Below are positions 17,596-26,050 of a DNA stretch of 64,000 nucleotides, one piece after another. A model generated the notes under the pieces. The model did no database searches. It was given only the letters and a program-made list of their open reading frames with translations, and was not told the DNA's origin. Numbering within the stretch: the stretch's first letter is position 1; each line of letters begins with the position of its first letter. This DNA is from Mangrovibacillus cuniculi (GTDB lineage Bacteria; Bacillota; Bacilli; Bacillales; R1DC41), in contig NZ_CP049742.1 of NCBI RefSeq assembly GCF_015482585.1, positions 1,260,501 through 1,324,500 on the forward strand. The letters run 5' to 3'. A program made the translations under genes and the position numbers.

Positions 17596-18009
17596 TTAAT
17601 TATCTTCTTGGATATTACGCAATTCTTTTACTCTATTTTCATCTGATTCGAAATACTGAACTAAATCTCCTATGCGATCTATAGCATCCCAGCTAAGATG
17701 ATGCTCTATTCCTTCAACATCTTCATATATTAGCTCTTTTTTCACGCCAATCAAATGTAAGAACTGTTCTAATAAATCATGACGAAAAACCAATCTTTTA
17801 CCTAATTTATTTCCTTTCGCAGTTAAAATTAAGCCGCGATATCTCTCATAAATTAAATAGCCATCTTTATCTAGTTTTTGAACCATTTTAGTAACAGAAG
17901 AAGGATGTACAGACAATGCTTCTGCAATATCCGATACTCTTGCATATCCTTTATTTTCAATTAATAAATAAATTTGTTCTATATAATCTTCCATACTCGG
18001 TGTCGGCAT
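17596..18009 (-). CDS. mntR: Manganese transport regulator MntR
   Basis: 137 residues, DtxR family. The winged-helix DNA-binding part covers residues 1-65 ([21 protein letters not shown]), followed by a dimerisation helix domain; there is no SH3-type third domain, as in other MntR. All six manganese ligands known for B. subtilis MntR are present at the same numbers: Asp8, Glu11, His77, Glu99, Glu102, His103. Binds Mn(II) and represses uptake genes. Located 76 nt behind mntD on the same strand; start ATG after GGGAGG. Confidence 0.97.
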   Translation of the reverse strand: MPTPSMEDYIEQIYLLIENKGYARVSDIAEALSVHPSSVTKMVQKLDKDGYLIYERYRGLILTAKGNKLGKRLVFRHDLLEQFLHLIGVKKELIYEDVEGIEHHLSWDAIDRIGDLVQYFESDENRVKELRNIQEDN

Positions 18010-18085
18010 TTGTTGGCCTCCCCATAACCTTATCGTTAAAAGTTTACTATATTGATTATGAGGAATGCAACCGAATAATCAATTT

Positions 18086-18973
18086 CTATGAAGTAATGGA
18101 TGACTTCGATGATTGATTCCACTTAATTAACCTTCTTAATAGTCCTTGTTTTGGAGAGAATATCCAACTTACTATAAATAAACATGCTCCTGCAACAGCC
18201 ATTGAACCAGAGATAGAAACGTCTAATATGGACGCACCATAGTAGCCAACCAAAGCACTCATCACACCATAAGCCATACTTAGCAGTAGCATTCTACTAA
18301 ATCTTTCTGTCATTAGATAGGCACTTGCTCCAGGTGTTATTAGCATAGATACTACCAGGATTGCTCCAACAGCGTCGAAGGAGGCAACAGCAGTTACGGA
18401 AACAAGTGACATTAACACATAATGAATAAAGCTAACCGGTAATCCAATCGCTAGAGCAAGCTTTGGATCAAATGATGTTATTTTAAGTTCTTTATAAAAT
18501 CCTGTTACCACGATTACTACAATAATCGCTACTAAGAGAAGGATAAATGTCGCTTTTGGGATAGTGAATCCTAAGAAAGAAATGGTATTCCATGGAATGA
18601 AAGAGATTTCTCCCATTAGAGCATGGTTCACATCTAAGTGTACATCCTTTGCAAAAATGGTAACAAGTATTACTCCAATAGAGAAAAATGTGGTAAACAC
18701 AATACCAATAGCCGCATCTTCGGGAACACCATTTTGAATAAACCATTGAATTGCTACAGTTGTCACTAAACCTATTATCATCGCACCAAGTAACATCCAT
18801 GTACCATTTAAACTTTGACTTATTAAAAACGCTAGTACAATACCTAATAAAACACTATGACTAATAGCATCTGCAATCATTGCCATTTTACGTACAATTA
18901 GGTAGCACCCTACAACTCCACATGTCATGCCAACTAAACAAGCAGTTAATATAATCCACGATTCATACATCAT
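18086..18973 (-). CDS. mntD: Manganese ABC transporter permease MntD
   Basis: 295 residues, ABC-3 permease family, with about eight membrane helices. The family cytoplasmic block ADAISHSVLLGI near residues 35-46 contacts the ATPase. Its start overlaps the mntC end by 11 nt. One of two paralogous permeases of this operon; naming C versus D follows gene order in B. subtilis. Confidence 0.92.
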   Translation of the reverse strand: MMYESWIILTACLVGMTCGVVGCYLIVRKMAMIADAISHSVLLGIVLAFLISQSLNGTWMLLGAMIIGLVTTVAIQWFIQNGVPEDAAIGIVFTTFFSIGVILVTIFAKDVHLDVNHALMGEISFIPWNTISFLGFTIPKATFILLLVAIIVVIVVTGFYKELKITSFDPKLALAIGLPVSFIHYVLMSLVSVTAVASFDAVGAILVVSMLITPGASAYLMTERFSRMLLLSMAYGVMSALVGYYGASILDVSISGSMAVAGACLFIVSWIFSPKQGLLRRLIKWNQSSKSSITS

Positions 18974-19895
18974 GATGTATTGCCTCCTTCCGCTTATTTA
19001 CCACGGAAGATTGGTATACTCTTTGTTTCTGTCGAAGTGCTATTTTCTTCATGACAATCCCCTTTTTGGGAGCGAAGAAAAACGATACAATAAATAGAGA
19101 AGTTGCTGTTAACACGATTAAAGGACCTGTTGGCATACTAGGCCCTAATGTTGATAGTACAGTACCGCTAGTAGCAGATACTGCCCCTACCCCACCAGAA
19201 ATAACAACCATTTTACCAAGTGAGTCCGTCCAATATCTTGCAGTCATAGAAGGAATCATTAACATAGCTGCCATTAAAATTACTCCCACTGCCTGAATAC
19301 CTACCACTACGGTCAGCACTAAAAAAGAGGAAAAGATAAACTCTAAACTTTTCACAGGAAGACCTATCCCTTTTGAAAATCCAGGATCAAAAGTGGTGAT
19401 TTTCCATTCTTTAAAAAGAAGTGTGGTTACTACAATCAACGTTAGCGCCATAATTCCCATAGTCATTACATCAGACAATGTCATTGCCGCTGCTTTACCA
19501 AAAATAAATTGATCTAAACCACTTTTATTTCCGCTTGGTTGCCTAGTAACCATTGTCAATAACACAATACCTAATCCGAAGAAGCTTGATAGCACAAGAC
19601 AGATTGCTGTATCTTTTTTAAGCTTTGTTGTAGAAGTAATGAATTGAATTAAATACGTCGCTAACAAACCAGTACATAGTGCTCCAACAATTAACCATAA
19701 CATTTGCTTCTCTCCCACAATTAAGAAAGCCAAACAAATTCCTGGTAAAGCTGCGTGAGCAACTGCATCGCTTAATAAACTTTGTTTTTTTAATAAAGCA
19801 AAACTACCTAAAACACCACTAGCAATACCTAACAAAAGTGTACTAAACAATACCCATTGTGCATTTGAGCTAAGGAGAACCTGTAATATTTCCAT
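18963..19895 (-). CDS. mntC: Manganese ABC transporter permease MntC
   Basis: 310 residues, ABC-3 permease with about eight or nine membrane helices and the ATPase-coupling block SDAVAHAALPGICLA near residues 38-52. The C-terminal tail is basic and hydrophilic. It starts 6 nt after mntB, so it is cotranscribed. Paralogous to mntD. Confidence 0.92.
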   Translation of the reverse strand: MEILQVLLSSNAQWVLFSTLLLGIASGVLGSFALLKKQSLLSDAVAHAALPGICLAFLIVGEKQMLWLIVGALCTGLLATYLIQFITSTTKLKKDTAICLVLSSFFGLGIVLLTMVTRQPSGNKSGLDQFIFGKAAAMTLSDVMTMGIMALTLIVVTTLLFKEWKITTFDPGFSKGIGLPVKSLEFIFSSFLVLTVVVGIQAVGVILMAAMLMIPSMTARYWTDSLGKMVVISGGVGAVSATSGTVLSTLGPSMPTGPLIVLTATSLFIVSFFFAPKKGIVMKKIALRQKQRVYQSSVVNKRKEAIHHDV

Positions 19896-19901
19896 TTTTC
19901 A

Positions 19902-20651
19902 TCACCCCTTTGTGCTCATGGAGTTTTTTTGCAAAAAAGCTAATGTGCCACCATACGTTTCTTGAAGTGTATCTATCGTGAAGACATCCTCTGTTTTTCC
20001 TACTGCCTTAATTCTTTTATTTAATAATACGGTATAATCAAAATACTCAGGGACTGTGTGAAGGTCGTGGTGAACAACAATTACTGTTTTCCCTCTCATT
20101 TTCAGCTCTCTTAGTAGAGCAATAATAGCTTTTTCCGTTGCAGCATCGACCCCTACAAATGGCTCATCCATGAAGTATACTTCTGCATCTTGAACAAGAG
20201 CTCTTGCTAAAAACACTCGTTGCTGTTGGCCACCTGAAAGCTGACTAATTTGTCTATCAGCATATTTCTCCATACCTACTTTCTTTAGAGCTTCCATTGC
20301 AAGAGATGTATCTTTTTTTCCTGGGCGCTTAAACCATCCAATGTGTCCGTATCTCCCCATCAACGTAACATCTAAAACGTTTGTGGGAAAGTCCCAATCA
20401 ACTGACCCTCTTTGTGGAACATACCCAACAATACGATCCTTTGCACGATATGGTTTATTAAACAAGGAAACTTCACCAGATGATTTTGGAATTAACGATA
20501 AAACTGCTTGTATAAAAGTTGATTTACCAGCTCCGTTAGGTCCTACTACTGCACATAGAACTCCTGCAGGGATAGTTAACGATACCTCTTCTAGGACCGG
20601 CTGCTTATCATATGATACAGTTAGGTTATCAACTTGAAGTGCGTCAGCCAT
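19902..20651 (-). CDS. mntB: Manganese ABC transporter ATP-binding protein MntB
   Basis: 249 residues from the ATG at 20651, which has AGGAGG upstream; the longer frame is untranslated leader. Walker A GPNGAGKST near residue 40, signature LSGGQQQR, Walker B VYFMDEPF, and the switch His in VIVVHHDLH. Powers import by MntC/MntD. Gap of 66 nt to mntA. Confidence 0.95.
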   Translation of the reverse strand: MADALQVDNLTVSYDKQPVLEEVSLTIPAGVLCAVVGPNGAGKSTFIQAVLSLIPKSSGEVSLFNKPYRAKDRIVGYVPQRGSVDWDFPTNVLDVTLMGRYGHIGWFKRPGKKDTSLAMEALKKVGMEKYADRQISQLSGGQQQRVFLARALVQDAEVYFMDEPFVGVDAATEKAIIALLRELKMRGKTVIVVHHDLHTVPEYFDYTVLLNKRIKAVGKTEDVFTIDTLQETYGGTLAFLQKNSMSTKG

Positions 20652-20717
20652 TTTTCTTCCTCCTATTATTAGATGTTGATAAAGCTGCCTACTAGTAGGC
20701 AGCTCACACAAATCATT

Positions 20718-21650
20718 TTATTTAAGTGCCTCCACAATGGTGTCGACATTATGACGGTACATACCTAAATACGTACCTTCTTCTGTCCCCTCTTCTCCCA
20801 TTGCATCAGAGTAAATCTCTCCACCAATACTTACATCTAAACCAGCTTTTTTAGCACCTTCCATAACAGATGATATTGCTTCATCGCTCACACTAGTTTC
20901 GACAAACACTGCTTTTATCTGTCTTTCTACTAGTAGGTCAACTATCGCTTGGATATCACCAATACCAAATTCAGATTCCGTACTTAGCCCTTGAAGGCCT
21001 TTTACTTCTAAATCAAAAGCTGCTCCAAAGTAATTGAATGCATCATGTGCAGTAACTAAAACTCTTTGCTCTTCTGGAATTTCTTGCATCTTATTCTTCG
21101 CATATTCATTAAGTTCATCTAATTCTTTAAAGTAGTTATCTTGATTTTCTTTATAGTAATCAGCATTTTCTTGATCAACTTCTGATAACGTCTCGGTAAT
21201 TCCGGAGATCGCTTGTTTCCACAGATCGATATTAAACCACACATGTGGATCTGAATACTTCGTGTCCGCTTCATCCTCTAATAATTCGGAAGCATCCACC
21301 CTCTCACCTAATGCAACTGCCGGTTTCGTTTGATTAATATTTTCAAAAATCTCTAACATTCTTCCTTCTAAGTGAAGACCGTTGTAAAACACAATGTCTG
21401 CTTGTTGTAGCTTCTGAATGTCACTTTGCGTTGCTTGGTACAAGTGCGGGTCAATACCCGGCCCCATTAAACTTGTAACTTCCACTTTATCCCCACCAAT
21501 GACGCTAGCAGCATCTGCAATTTGACCAATAGTGGTTGTTATCTTTAATTTGTCAGTTGAATCACCTTCTGCTTCTTCCCCTTGCGAACACCCCATCAAA
21601 AAGAATCCTAAAGACAGAAACAAAAGAGTAAGATTAAACCATTTTTTCAT
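20718..21650 (-). CDS. mntA: Manganese-binding lipoprotein MntA
   Basis: 310 residues from the ATG at 21650 (GGGGGA upstream). Lipoprotein signal peptide with lipobox LMGC, lipidated Cys21. Cluster A-I (metal) solute-binding fold with His in DPHLYQ and DPHVWF, a Glu in FVETSVS and a C-terminal Asp in YSDAMG, the His2-Glu-Asp set of Mn/Zn binders. First gene of mntABCD; an MntR-type operator overlaps its promoter, supporting Mn over Zn. Confidence 0.94.
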   Translation of the reverse strand: MKKWFNLTLLFLSLGFFLMGCSQGEEAEGDSTDKLKITTTIGQIADAASVIGGDKVEVTSLMGPGIDPHLYQATQSDIQKLQQADIVFYNGLHLEGRMLEIFENINQTKPAVALGERVDASELLEDEADTKYSDPHVWFNIDLWKQAISGITETLSEVDQENADYYKENQDNYFKELDELNEYAKNKMQEIPEEQRVLVTAHDAFNYFGAAFDLEVKGLQGLSTESEFGIGDIQAIVDLLVERQIKAVFVETSVSDEAISSVMEGAKKAGLDVSIGGEIYSDAMGEEGTEEGTYLGMYRHNVDTIVEALK

Positions 21651-21738
21651 TTTAGCGTCCCCCATTTTCTTTATACAGTCTTTATAGCTGTATTCAGAAG
21701 TTTTTGTTTTAGTCACTAATTTTTTATTGATTTATAAA

Positions 21739-21782
21739 AGTTTCCTTAGTGCAACTTTAAAACGAATCTATAGAAAATGCAA
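21739..21782 (-). promoter_or_regulatory. mntABCD promoter with overlapping MntR-type operator
   Basis: On the minus strand: -35 TTGCAT (21777-21782), 17-nt spacer, -10 TAAAGT (21754-21759). The segment 21739-21758 reads AAAGTTGCACTAAGGAAACT, an imperfect palindrome resembling MntR sites of B. subtilis, and covers the -10 box. Binding would block transcription when Mn is sufficient. Confidence 0.7.
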
Positions 21783-21833
21783 CAAATTTTATTCGTCAAG
21801 AATAAATATTTTGACGATTTGGCAAGGAGTTCC

Positions 21834-21955
21834 TTGACCTATCAAGAAATATGCGATATTATACGTATATCAGGTATTCGTTTCCTATTACATAAGAAAC
21901 TTTTCTGATAAATTTTTTGGCAGGTTGTAGGCTTGCAACACAGGAGGATTTTTTC
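21834..21955 (+). promoter_or_regulatory. cspD promoter and long cold-shock-type leader
   Basis: -35 TTGACC at 21834-21839, 17-nt spacer, -10 TATTAT at 21857-21862. Transcription near 21869 would leave a leader of about 87 nt before the ATG, ending in AGGAGG. Long structured leaders are typical for csp mRNAs, where they act as thermosensors or stability elements. Confidence 0.75.
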
Positions 21956-22156
21956 ATGCAAAACGGTAAGGTAAAATGGTTCAACAACGAAAAAGGATTT
22001 GGATTCATCGAAGTTGAAGGCGGAGACGATGTATTCGTACACTTCACAGCTATCCAAGGCGATGGTTTCAAATCACTAGAAGAAGGTCAATCAGTTTCTT
22101 TCGAGATCGTTGAAGGTAACCGTGGACCTCAAGCTGAAAACGTTACAAAACTATAA
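21956..22156 (+). CDS. cspD: Cold shock protein CspD
   Basis: 66 residues, a single OB-fold nucleic-acid-binding domain. RNP1 is KGFGFIEV (residues 13-20) and RNP2 DVFVHFTAI (25-33), with the surface aromatic residues of RNA chaperones intact. Very close to B. subtilis CspD, whose gene also lies between ugtP and ypeQ/ypeP. GC usage is higher than neighbours, as expected for a strongly expressed gene. Confidence 0.96.
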   Translation: MQNGKVKWFNNEKGFGFIEVEGGDDVFVHFTAIQGDGFKSLEEGQSVSFEIVEGNRGPQAENVTKL

Positions 22157-22200
22157 TTAACTAATACGATCATAGAGGGGATTTCCCCCGCTACATGAAA

Positions 22201-22236
22201 GACCCGCAAGAGTTCTACTCTAGCGGGTTTTTTTGT
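22201..22236 (+). terminator. cspD terminator
   Basis: ACCCGC and GCGGGT enclose an inner AGAGT/ACTCT hairpin, followed by a run of seven T. Strong intrinsic terminator. Confidence 0.92.
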
Positions 22237-22239
22237 ATG

Positions 22240-22416
22240 TTATTTTAGTTCTTCTCCTAATTTTTTTAACTGCTCTCCAACTGTACAAGATGAAATACAA
22301 AATTGATGTGCCCCTTTTCTACCTCTATCTTTTTTCATCACTTGCTTTACAAGGCAGCCCTCGCAGTATGTTTCTAAAAGGTAATCTACTTCTTTTATTG
22401 CACTAGTCCTGTTCAT
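22240..22416 (-). CDS. ypeQ: Zinc-finger protein YpeQ (58 aa)
   Basis: 58-residue frame beginning MNRTSAIKEVDYLLETYC. Four cysteines in two pairs, CEGC (residues 18-21) and CISSC (40-44), would bind zinc. This is the YpeQ/zinc-finger type small protein. Its ATG shares a base with the ypeP stop (TAATG), so translation is coupled. Function unknown; nucleic-acid binding is possible. Confidence 0.8.
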   Translation of the reverse strand: MNRTSAIKEVDYLLETYCEGCLVKQVMKKDRGRKGAHQFCISSCTVGEQLKKLGEELK

Positions 22417-23093
22417 TATGACAACCCTTTCTTTTGTTCCAGTACTTCTTTTTCCGCATGAACTACAATCCCTTTCAACGCTTGCGTTGCTAAGTTATGC
22501 GCCTCTTTGTTTTTCTTTCGTTCAATATGAACAAATTTAGCCTTTATTTTGAGCTTCTCCCGCAATATATCTACTTCATCTAACCATCTATTTACGGAAT
22601 CATCATAGGATGGCCATTCTCCATTTAGTTGCTGAATGATGGTTTGTGAGTCAGAGTAAAGAGTCAAAGGGACATGTTGAATCCCCTCTTCTTCTAACAA
22701 GGTAACCCCTCTGTAAAATGCATAAGCTTCTGCCTCATTATTGTTTTGAATTTGTTCTAATCCTACATTAGTCCTTATCCTGGTTAATTGACTACCCTTT
22801 CTAAAATAAAGGACAACTCCAATTCCCGCAAGTTTTTGTCCTTCTTCATATCCACCGTCTACATACATCTCTAGATCACGGATTAGATCGTCGGCTTTTG
22901 ATAACCATTTTTTGAATTGTTTTGGTGTCCAAGTTTGTTCTAATTCATCTTCAATTTGCAAAGAGTGCCACCCACCCATTGCTTCTATCTTTTTAATGAC
23001 AGCAGCAGCCTCTTCTAATTCACACCAATCTGAGAAAAAAGGCATCGGCGCTAAATTTTGTACTTTTATAGTAGCTGATATTCTTACTTTCAT
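22416..23093 (-). CDS. ypeP: RNase H-like protein YpeP
   Basis: 225 residues from the ATG at 23093; GGATGGTGA lies upstream. N-terminal 70 residues are a separate small domain; the RNase HI fold follows with acidic residues Asp79 (YVDGGYEEG), Glu120 or Glu122 (NNEAEAY) and Asp148 (YSDSQT), then NKEAHNLA. The catalytic carboxylates are kept, so hybrid cleavage is possible, though YpeP of B. subtilis is not the main RNase H. A second RNase H-like gene lies 800 nt away. Confidence 0.85.
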   Translation of the reverse strand: MKVRISATIKVQNLAPMPFFSDWCELEEAAAVIKKIEAMGGWHSLQIEDELEQTWTPKQFKKWLSKADDLIRDLEMYVDGGYEEGQKLAGIGVVLYFRKGSQLTRIRTNVGLEQIQNNNEAEAYAFYRGVTLLEEEGIQHVPLTLYSDSQTIIQQLNGEWPSYDDSVNRWLDEVDILREKLKIKAKFVHIERKKNKEAHNLATQALKGIVVHAEKEVLEQKKGLS

Positions 23094-23097
23094 GTTA

Positions 23098-23126
23098 TTG
23101 TCACCATCCTTAATGAGCAGTATAAT
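23098..23126 (+). promoter_or_regulatory. Sigma-A promoter of ypdP
   Basis: -35 TTGTCA at 23098-23103, 17-nt spacer, -10 TATAAT at 23121-23126. It overlaps the ypeP ribosome site on the other strand and places the start near 23133, just ahead of the preQ1-like aptamer. Confidence 0.75.
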
Positions 23127-23145
23127 AGACAAGTTGATTTTATCA

Positions 23146-23182
23146 CCGCGGTTCGTAATATCCCGCGAAATCAAAACTATTG
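23146..23182 (+). promoter_or_regulatory. preQ1-I-like riboswitch
   Basis: Stem P1 CGCGG (23147-23151) with CCGCG (23163-23167), loop starting UUC and ending in a single C (23162), then the A-rich tail with AAAACUA. Loop bases 23156-23160 (UAAUA) can pair with tail bases 23178-23182 (UAUUG) as the pseudoknot. The tail runs into the ribosome site at 23183-23188, so ligand binding would block translation of the transporter. Small size and layout match the preQ1-I class. Confidence 0.75.
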
Positions 23183-23197
23183 TAGGAGTTGTATATA

Positions 23198-23869
23198 TTG
23201 TTTAATGAGTGGTTTGGTTTTATTTTTATTTTAGTGAATTTTATTTTTGTGTTGGCAATTTATCGTTTCTTCGGAAAGATCGGTTTATTTGTTTGGATTG
23301 GTGCTTCTACCATTCTTGCGAATCTACAAGTAATTAAGACAGTTGAAATTTTTGGTTTAACTGCGACTTTAGGGAATGCCATGTATGGAACGGCGTTTTT
23401 GGTAACAGACATATTGAACGAGCGCTATGGTAAAGAAGAAGCACGTAAAGCGGTTTGGTTAGGTTTCTTTACCTTATTAGTTATGACTATTATTATGCAA
23501 ATGGTTTTATTGTTCGAACCACATCCCGATGATTTTGCCCAGGAGTCCCTTGCTACTATTTTTGGTTTCTTACCAAGAATTGCTTTAGGATCACTTGCCG
23601 CATACTTATTAAGTCAATTACTTGATGTGTATATTTTCCAAGCTTTACGAAAAAAATTCCCAAAAGACAATCAATTCTGGATCCGAAATAATGGTTCCAC
23701 CCTAATTAGTCAGTTCTTTGACACATTATTATTTACGTCTATTGCTTTCTTAGGTGTCTATGAATGGAATATTTGGGTGCAAATATTTATTACAACTTAC
23801 TTGCTAAAAGTGGTAGTTTCTATTTTAGATACACCGTTTGGATATATAGCAAAGCGATTTCCAAAATAA
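23198..23869 (+). CDS. ypdP: Queuosine precursor transporter YpdP (YhhQ family)
   Basis: 223 residues from a TTG at 23198, nine bases after TAGGAG; an earlier in-frame TTG touches the ribosome site. Six hydrophobic segments are seen, plus the family blocks GNAMYGTAFLVTDILNERYG and the C-terminal DTPFGYIAKR. YhhQ-type proteins import preQ0/preQ1 or queuine for queuosine in tRNA. The preQ1-I-like leader directly upstream independently supports this. Confidence 0.92.
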   Translation: MFNEWFGFIFILVNFIFVLAIYRFFGKIGLFVWIGASTILANLQVIKTVEIFGLTATLGNAMYGTAFLVTDILNERYGKEEARKAVWLGFFTLLVMTIIMQMVLLFEPHPDDFAQESLATIFGFLPRIALGSLAAYLLSQLLDVYIFQALRKKFPKDNQFWIRNNGSTLISQFFDTLLFTSIAFLGVYEWNIWVQIFITTYLLKVVVSILDTPFGYIAKRFPK

Positions 23870-23911
23870 AAGTTTTCATTTTCATCTACTCTGTACAAAT
23901 TGGAGGTACCT

Positions 23912-24294
23912 ATGATTGAAGTATACATCGATGGTGCAAGTGCTGGTAATCCTGGTCCCAGTGGTATTGGCATATTAATCAAAGGTAACGGCATTCATAA
24001 AAGGATCTCTCAACCGATCGGTGAAATGAATAACCATATGGCAGAGTATCAGGCTTTTTTATACGCCATTCGTTATTGTAAACAACAAGAGTATACCATG
24101 GTGTCTTTCCGATCTGACTCACAAGCAGTTGTTAGTGCCGTTGAGAAAGGCTTTGCAAAAAAGAGTACAAAGAGATACTTGACGAGATTATGTTAGAGTT
24201 ATCTTCATCTCCTCTATATTTTATCAAATGGATTCCTAGTAAAGAAAATGGTGTTGCAGATCAATTAGCTAGAGAAGGAATCAATTTGAAATAA
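23912..24294 (+). CDS. ypdQ: RNase H-like YpdQ, frame broken at a slippery heptamer
   Basis: ATG at 23912 (GGAGG five bases upstream). Frame 0 ends at 24196 after 94 residues, having lost the RNase H fold end. A shift of -1 at A AAA AAG (24157-24163, in the correct X XXY YYZ phase) gives GFAKKEYKEILDE and continues to the stop at 24292-24294, making a 127-residue protein with the conserved C-terminal NGVADQLAREG. N-terminal YIDGASAGNPGP and FRSDSQAVV carry the acidic site. Either a recent deletion of one A in a run, a sequencing error, or programmed frameshifting. Confidence 0.8.
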
Positions 24295-24314
24295 GTATAT
24301 GACCATTATACAGA

Positions 24315-24366
24315 AAGAGCTGTTCTTGATTATCTTCGGATAACCTTTAAGAACAGCTCTCTTTTA
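24315..24366 (+). terminator. Terminator after ypdQ
   Basis: GAGCTGTTCTT and AAGAACAGCTC form an 11-bp stem with an inner TTATC-type hairpin, followed by TCTTTT. Also usable by the convergent gene at 24364. Confidence 0.85.
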
Positions 24367-24633
24367 TGAAATTTTATAATTAGTCTCTCGTTCAAATACT
24401 TGGATAGCTTGCATCCTTGTTTGGACACCCATTGATTGAAATAAATCTAATAAAGATAAGTAATAGCTGCTATCAAAAGAGTAGTGAGACTTTATGGTTG
24501 CCTCAATTGCCGCAATAATTACTTCTTCAGGTAAATTAGAGGATTGTTTTCCGAAATAGATAAACCCCACAGCATCTTCTCTAAAGGAAAATCCTCTATC
24601 CACCAGTCGTTGCAAATAATAATCCAACGTCAT
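24364..24633 (-). CDS. DUF6123-like small protein
   Basis: 89 residues from the ATG at 24633 (AAGGGG upstream); an earlier ATG at 24657 overlaps the preceding gene and lacks a site. Pattern VDRGFSFREDAVGFIYFGKQ then IIAAIEATIKS is the kind of small helical Bacillus protein listed as DUF6123. No membrane segment or Cys. Function unknown. It follows the PAP2-like gene by 13 nt. Confidence 0.6.
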   Translation of the reverse strand: MTLDYYLQRLVDRGFSFREDAVGFIYFGKQSSNLPEEVIIAAIEATIKSHYSFDSSYYLSLLDLFQSMGVQTRMQAIQVFERETNYKIS

Positions 24634-24646
24634 GTAACTAAGCCCC

Positions 24647-25105
24647 TTACTTATCATTAGTTAAATGAAATACACAAAAACTTAAAAGACTTCCAAGTAA
24701 TGCTCCCCCAATTACTTCTTCTGGTTTATGACCCAACATTTCTTTTAGTTTTGGTGGTCTTTGTTCAAATTCTACTTCTTCGTGCTGGTCCACTTTATGA
24801 ACCAATTCATCTAGATTATTAACACGTAATGTTAGCTCTCCCGTTTGTCTTCGAATACCTTGAGCATCGTACATAACGATAATTCCAAATACAAAGGCTA
24901 GTGCAAAGTCAAACGTTGAGACTCCTCTCTCTAAGCCAATATATGTGGTTAATGCTGATACTCCAGCTGAATGTGAACTTGGCATACCACCAGTTTGAAA
25001 AAATAATTCTGGTTTCCATTCTTCAGACGCTACATAGTGAATAGGAATTTTACTTGCTTGTGCTAAAGTTATTGCTCCAAGCGCCGTCAAAATACCTCGA
25101 TTCAT
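24647..25105 (-). CDS. Divergent PAP2 family protein (YuiD-like)
   Basis: 152 residues with three to four membrane helices. The phosphatase-like block GGMPSSHSAGVSALTTYIG (residues 39-57) and VMYDAQGIRRQTGE mark the DUF212/YuiD branch of acid phosphatase-like membrane proteins. The N-terminal helix could be a signal anchor. Substrate unknown. RBS GAGGTGATG overlaps the start region. Confidence 0.85.
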   Translation of the reverse strand: MNRGILTALGAITLAQASKIPIHYVASEEWKPELFFQTGGMPSSHSAGVSALTTYIGLERGVSTFDFALAFVFGIIVMYDAQGIRRQTGELTLRVNNLDELVHKVDQHEEVEFEQRPPKLKEMLGHKPEEVIGGALLGSLLSFCVFHLTNDK

Positions 25106-25163
25106 TTTTCATCACCTCTATGTTATCGTATCCAAACAGTACGAAAACATAAGGTGAAAGTCT

Positions 25164-26042
25164 TTATGCAATAAACGATTTAGTAACCAGATACCTTTTT
25201 ACAGCACCCATTCCATGGTGATCAAGGAACTCCCAGTTCATGGAAGTAGATTCAGGCGTTTTACCATCAGATTGTTGGAAAGATAGTGGTACTTCGCAAT
25301 GAATAGCAGCCAATTTTTTAGATAAGTGTAAATCATCTAAATGCGTATTAATTTTAGTTTGTTGCGTTTTTGTTAAGGAGGAAATGTTTTCTAGTAGACT
25401 TTCCACAGAACCAAATTGTTGAATCCATTTTAGTGCGGTCTTTTCTCCAACACCTTTAACTCCTGGATACCCATCAGATGGGTCACCCATTAATCCTTTC
25501 ACGTCAATTAATTGGTTTGGGTTAATTCCATATTCATCTTTAAAAGAATCTACAGTCCATTTAGCGTAATTTCCATATCCCTTTTGCAATAACCATACTT
25601 CATGGTTCACATCGAGCAGTTGTAATAAATCTTTATCTCCTGACAAAACTACAACATTTTCGTCTTTTAATTGCTTCATAATGGTTCCAATACAATCATC
25701 TGCTTCATAGTTTACAACACCAACAGAATGAAATCCTAATTCATCTGTTATCTCTCTCACTAAGCCAAACTGTGGTTCCATTTCCACAGGAGGAGCTGAT
25801 CGATTTGCTTTATAAGCTGCGTACTCTTCCGTTCTAAATGTTGTACTTCCCATGTCCCAACAGATAATTGTATGTGTTGGCGTTACCTCATCCATAGCAT
25901 GCCATAAATGTTTTAAAAAACCTTGTACAGCATTCGTTGGAACACCATGTTGATTAATCATAAATTGTCCAGTTAAACTTGTTGCATAAAAAGAACGAAA
26001 TAATAATGCCATACCATCTACTAATAAATACTTGTTTCTCAT
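25164..26042 (-). CDS. ypcP: 5'-3' exonuclease, flap-endonuclease type (YpcP)
   Basis: 292 residues. Same fold as the N-terminal nuclease of DNA polymerase I: LLVDGMALLFR, YEADDCIGTI, VVLSGDKDLLQLL and the helix-hairpin-helix region VKGLMGDPSDGYPGVKGVGEKTA hold the metal-binding aspartates. Removes RNA primers or flaps during Okazaki-fragment processing. Starts 8 nt after the dynA stop and is probably cotranscribed. Confidence 0.93.
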   Translation of the reverse strand: MRNKYLLVDGMALLFRSFYATSLTGQFMINQHGVPTNAVQGFLKHLWHAMDEVTPTHTIICWDMGSTTFRTEEYAAYKANRSAPPVEMEPQFGLVREITDELGFHSVGVVNYEADDCIGTIMKQLKDENVVVLSGDKDLLQLLDVNHEVWLLQKGYGNYAKWTVDSFKDEYGINPNQLIDVKGLMGDPSDGYPGVKGVGEKTALKWIQQFGSVESLLENISSLTKTQQTKINTHLDDLHLSKKLAAIHCEVPLSFQQSDGKTPESTSMNWEFLDHHGMGAVKRYLVTKSFIA

Positions 26043-26050
26043 AAACCCTC

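Noticed and set aside
21784..21845. Second MntR site (CAAGGAGTTCCTTG)
   Set aside because: Short palindrome near the cspD -35; it lacks the TTTGC/GGAAAC pattern.
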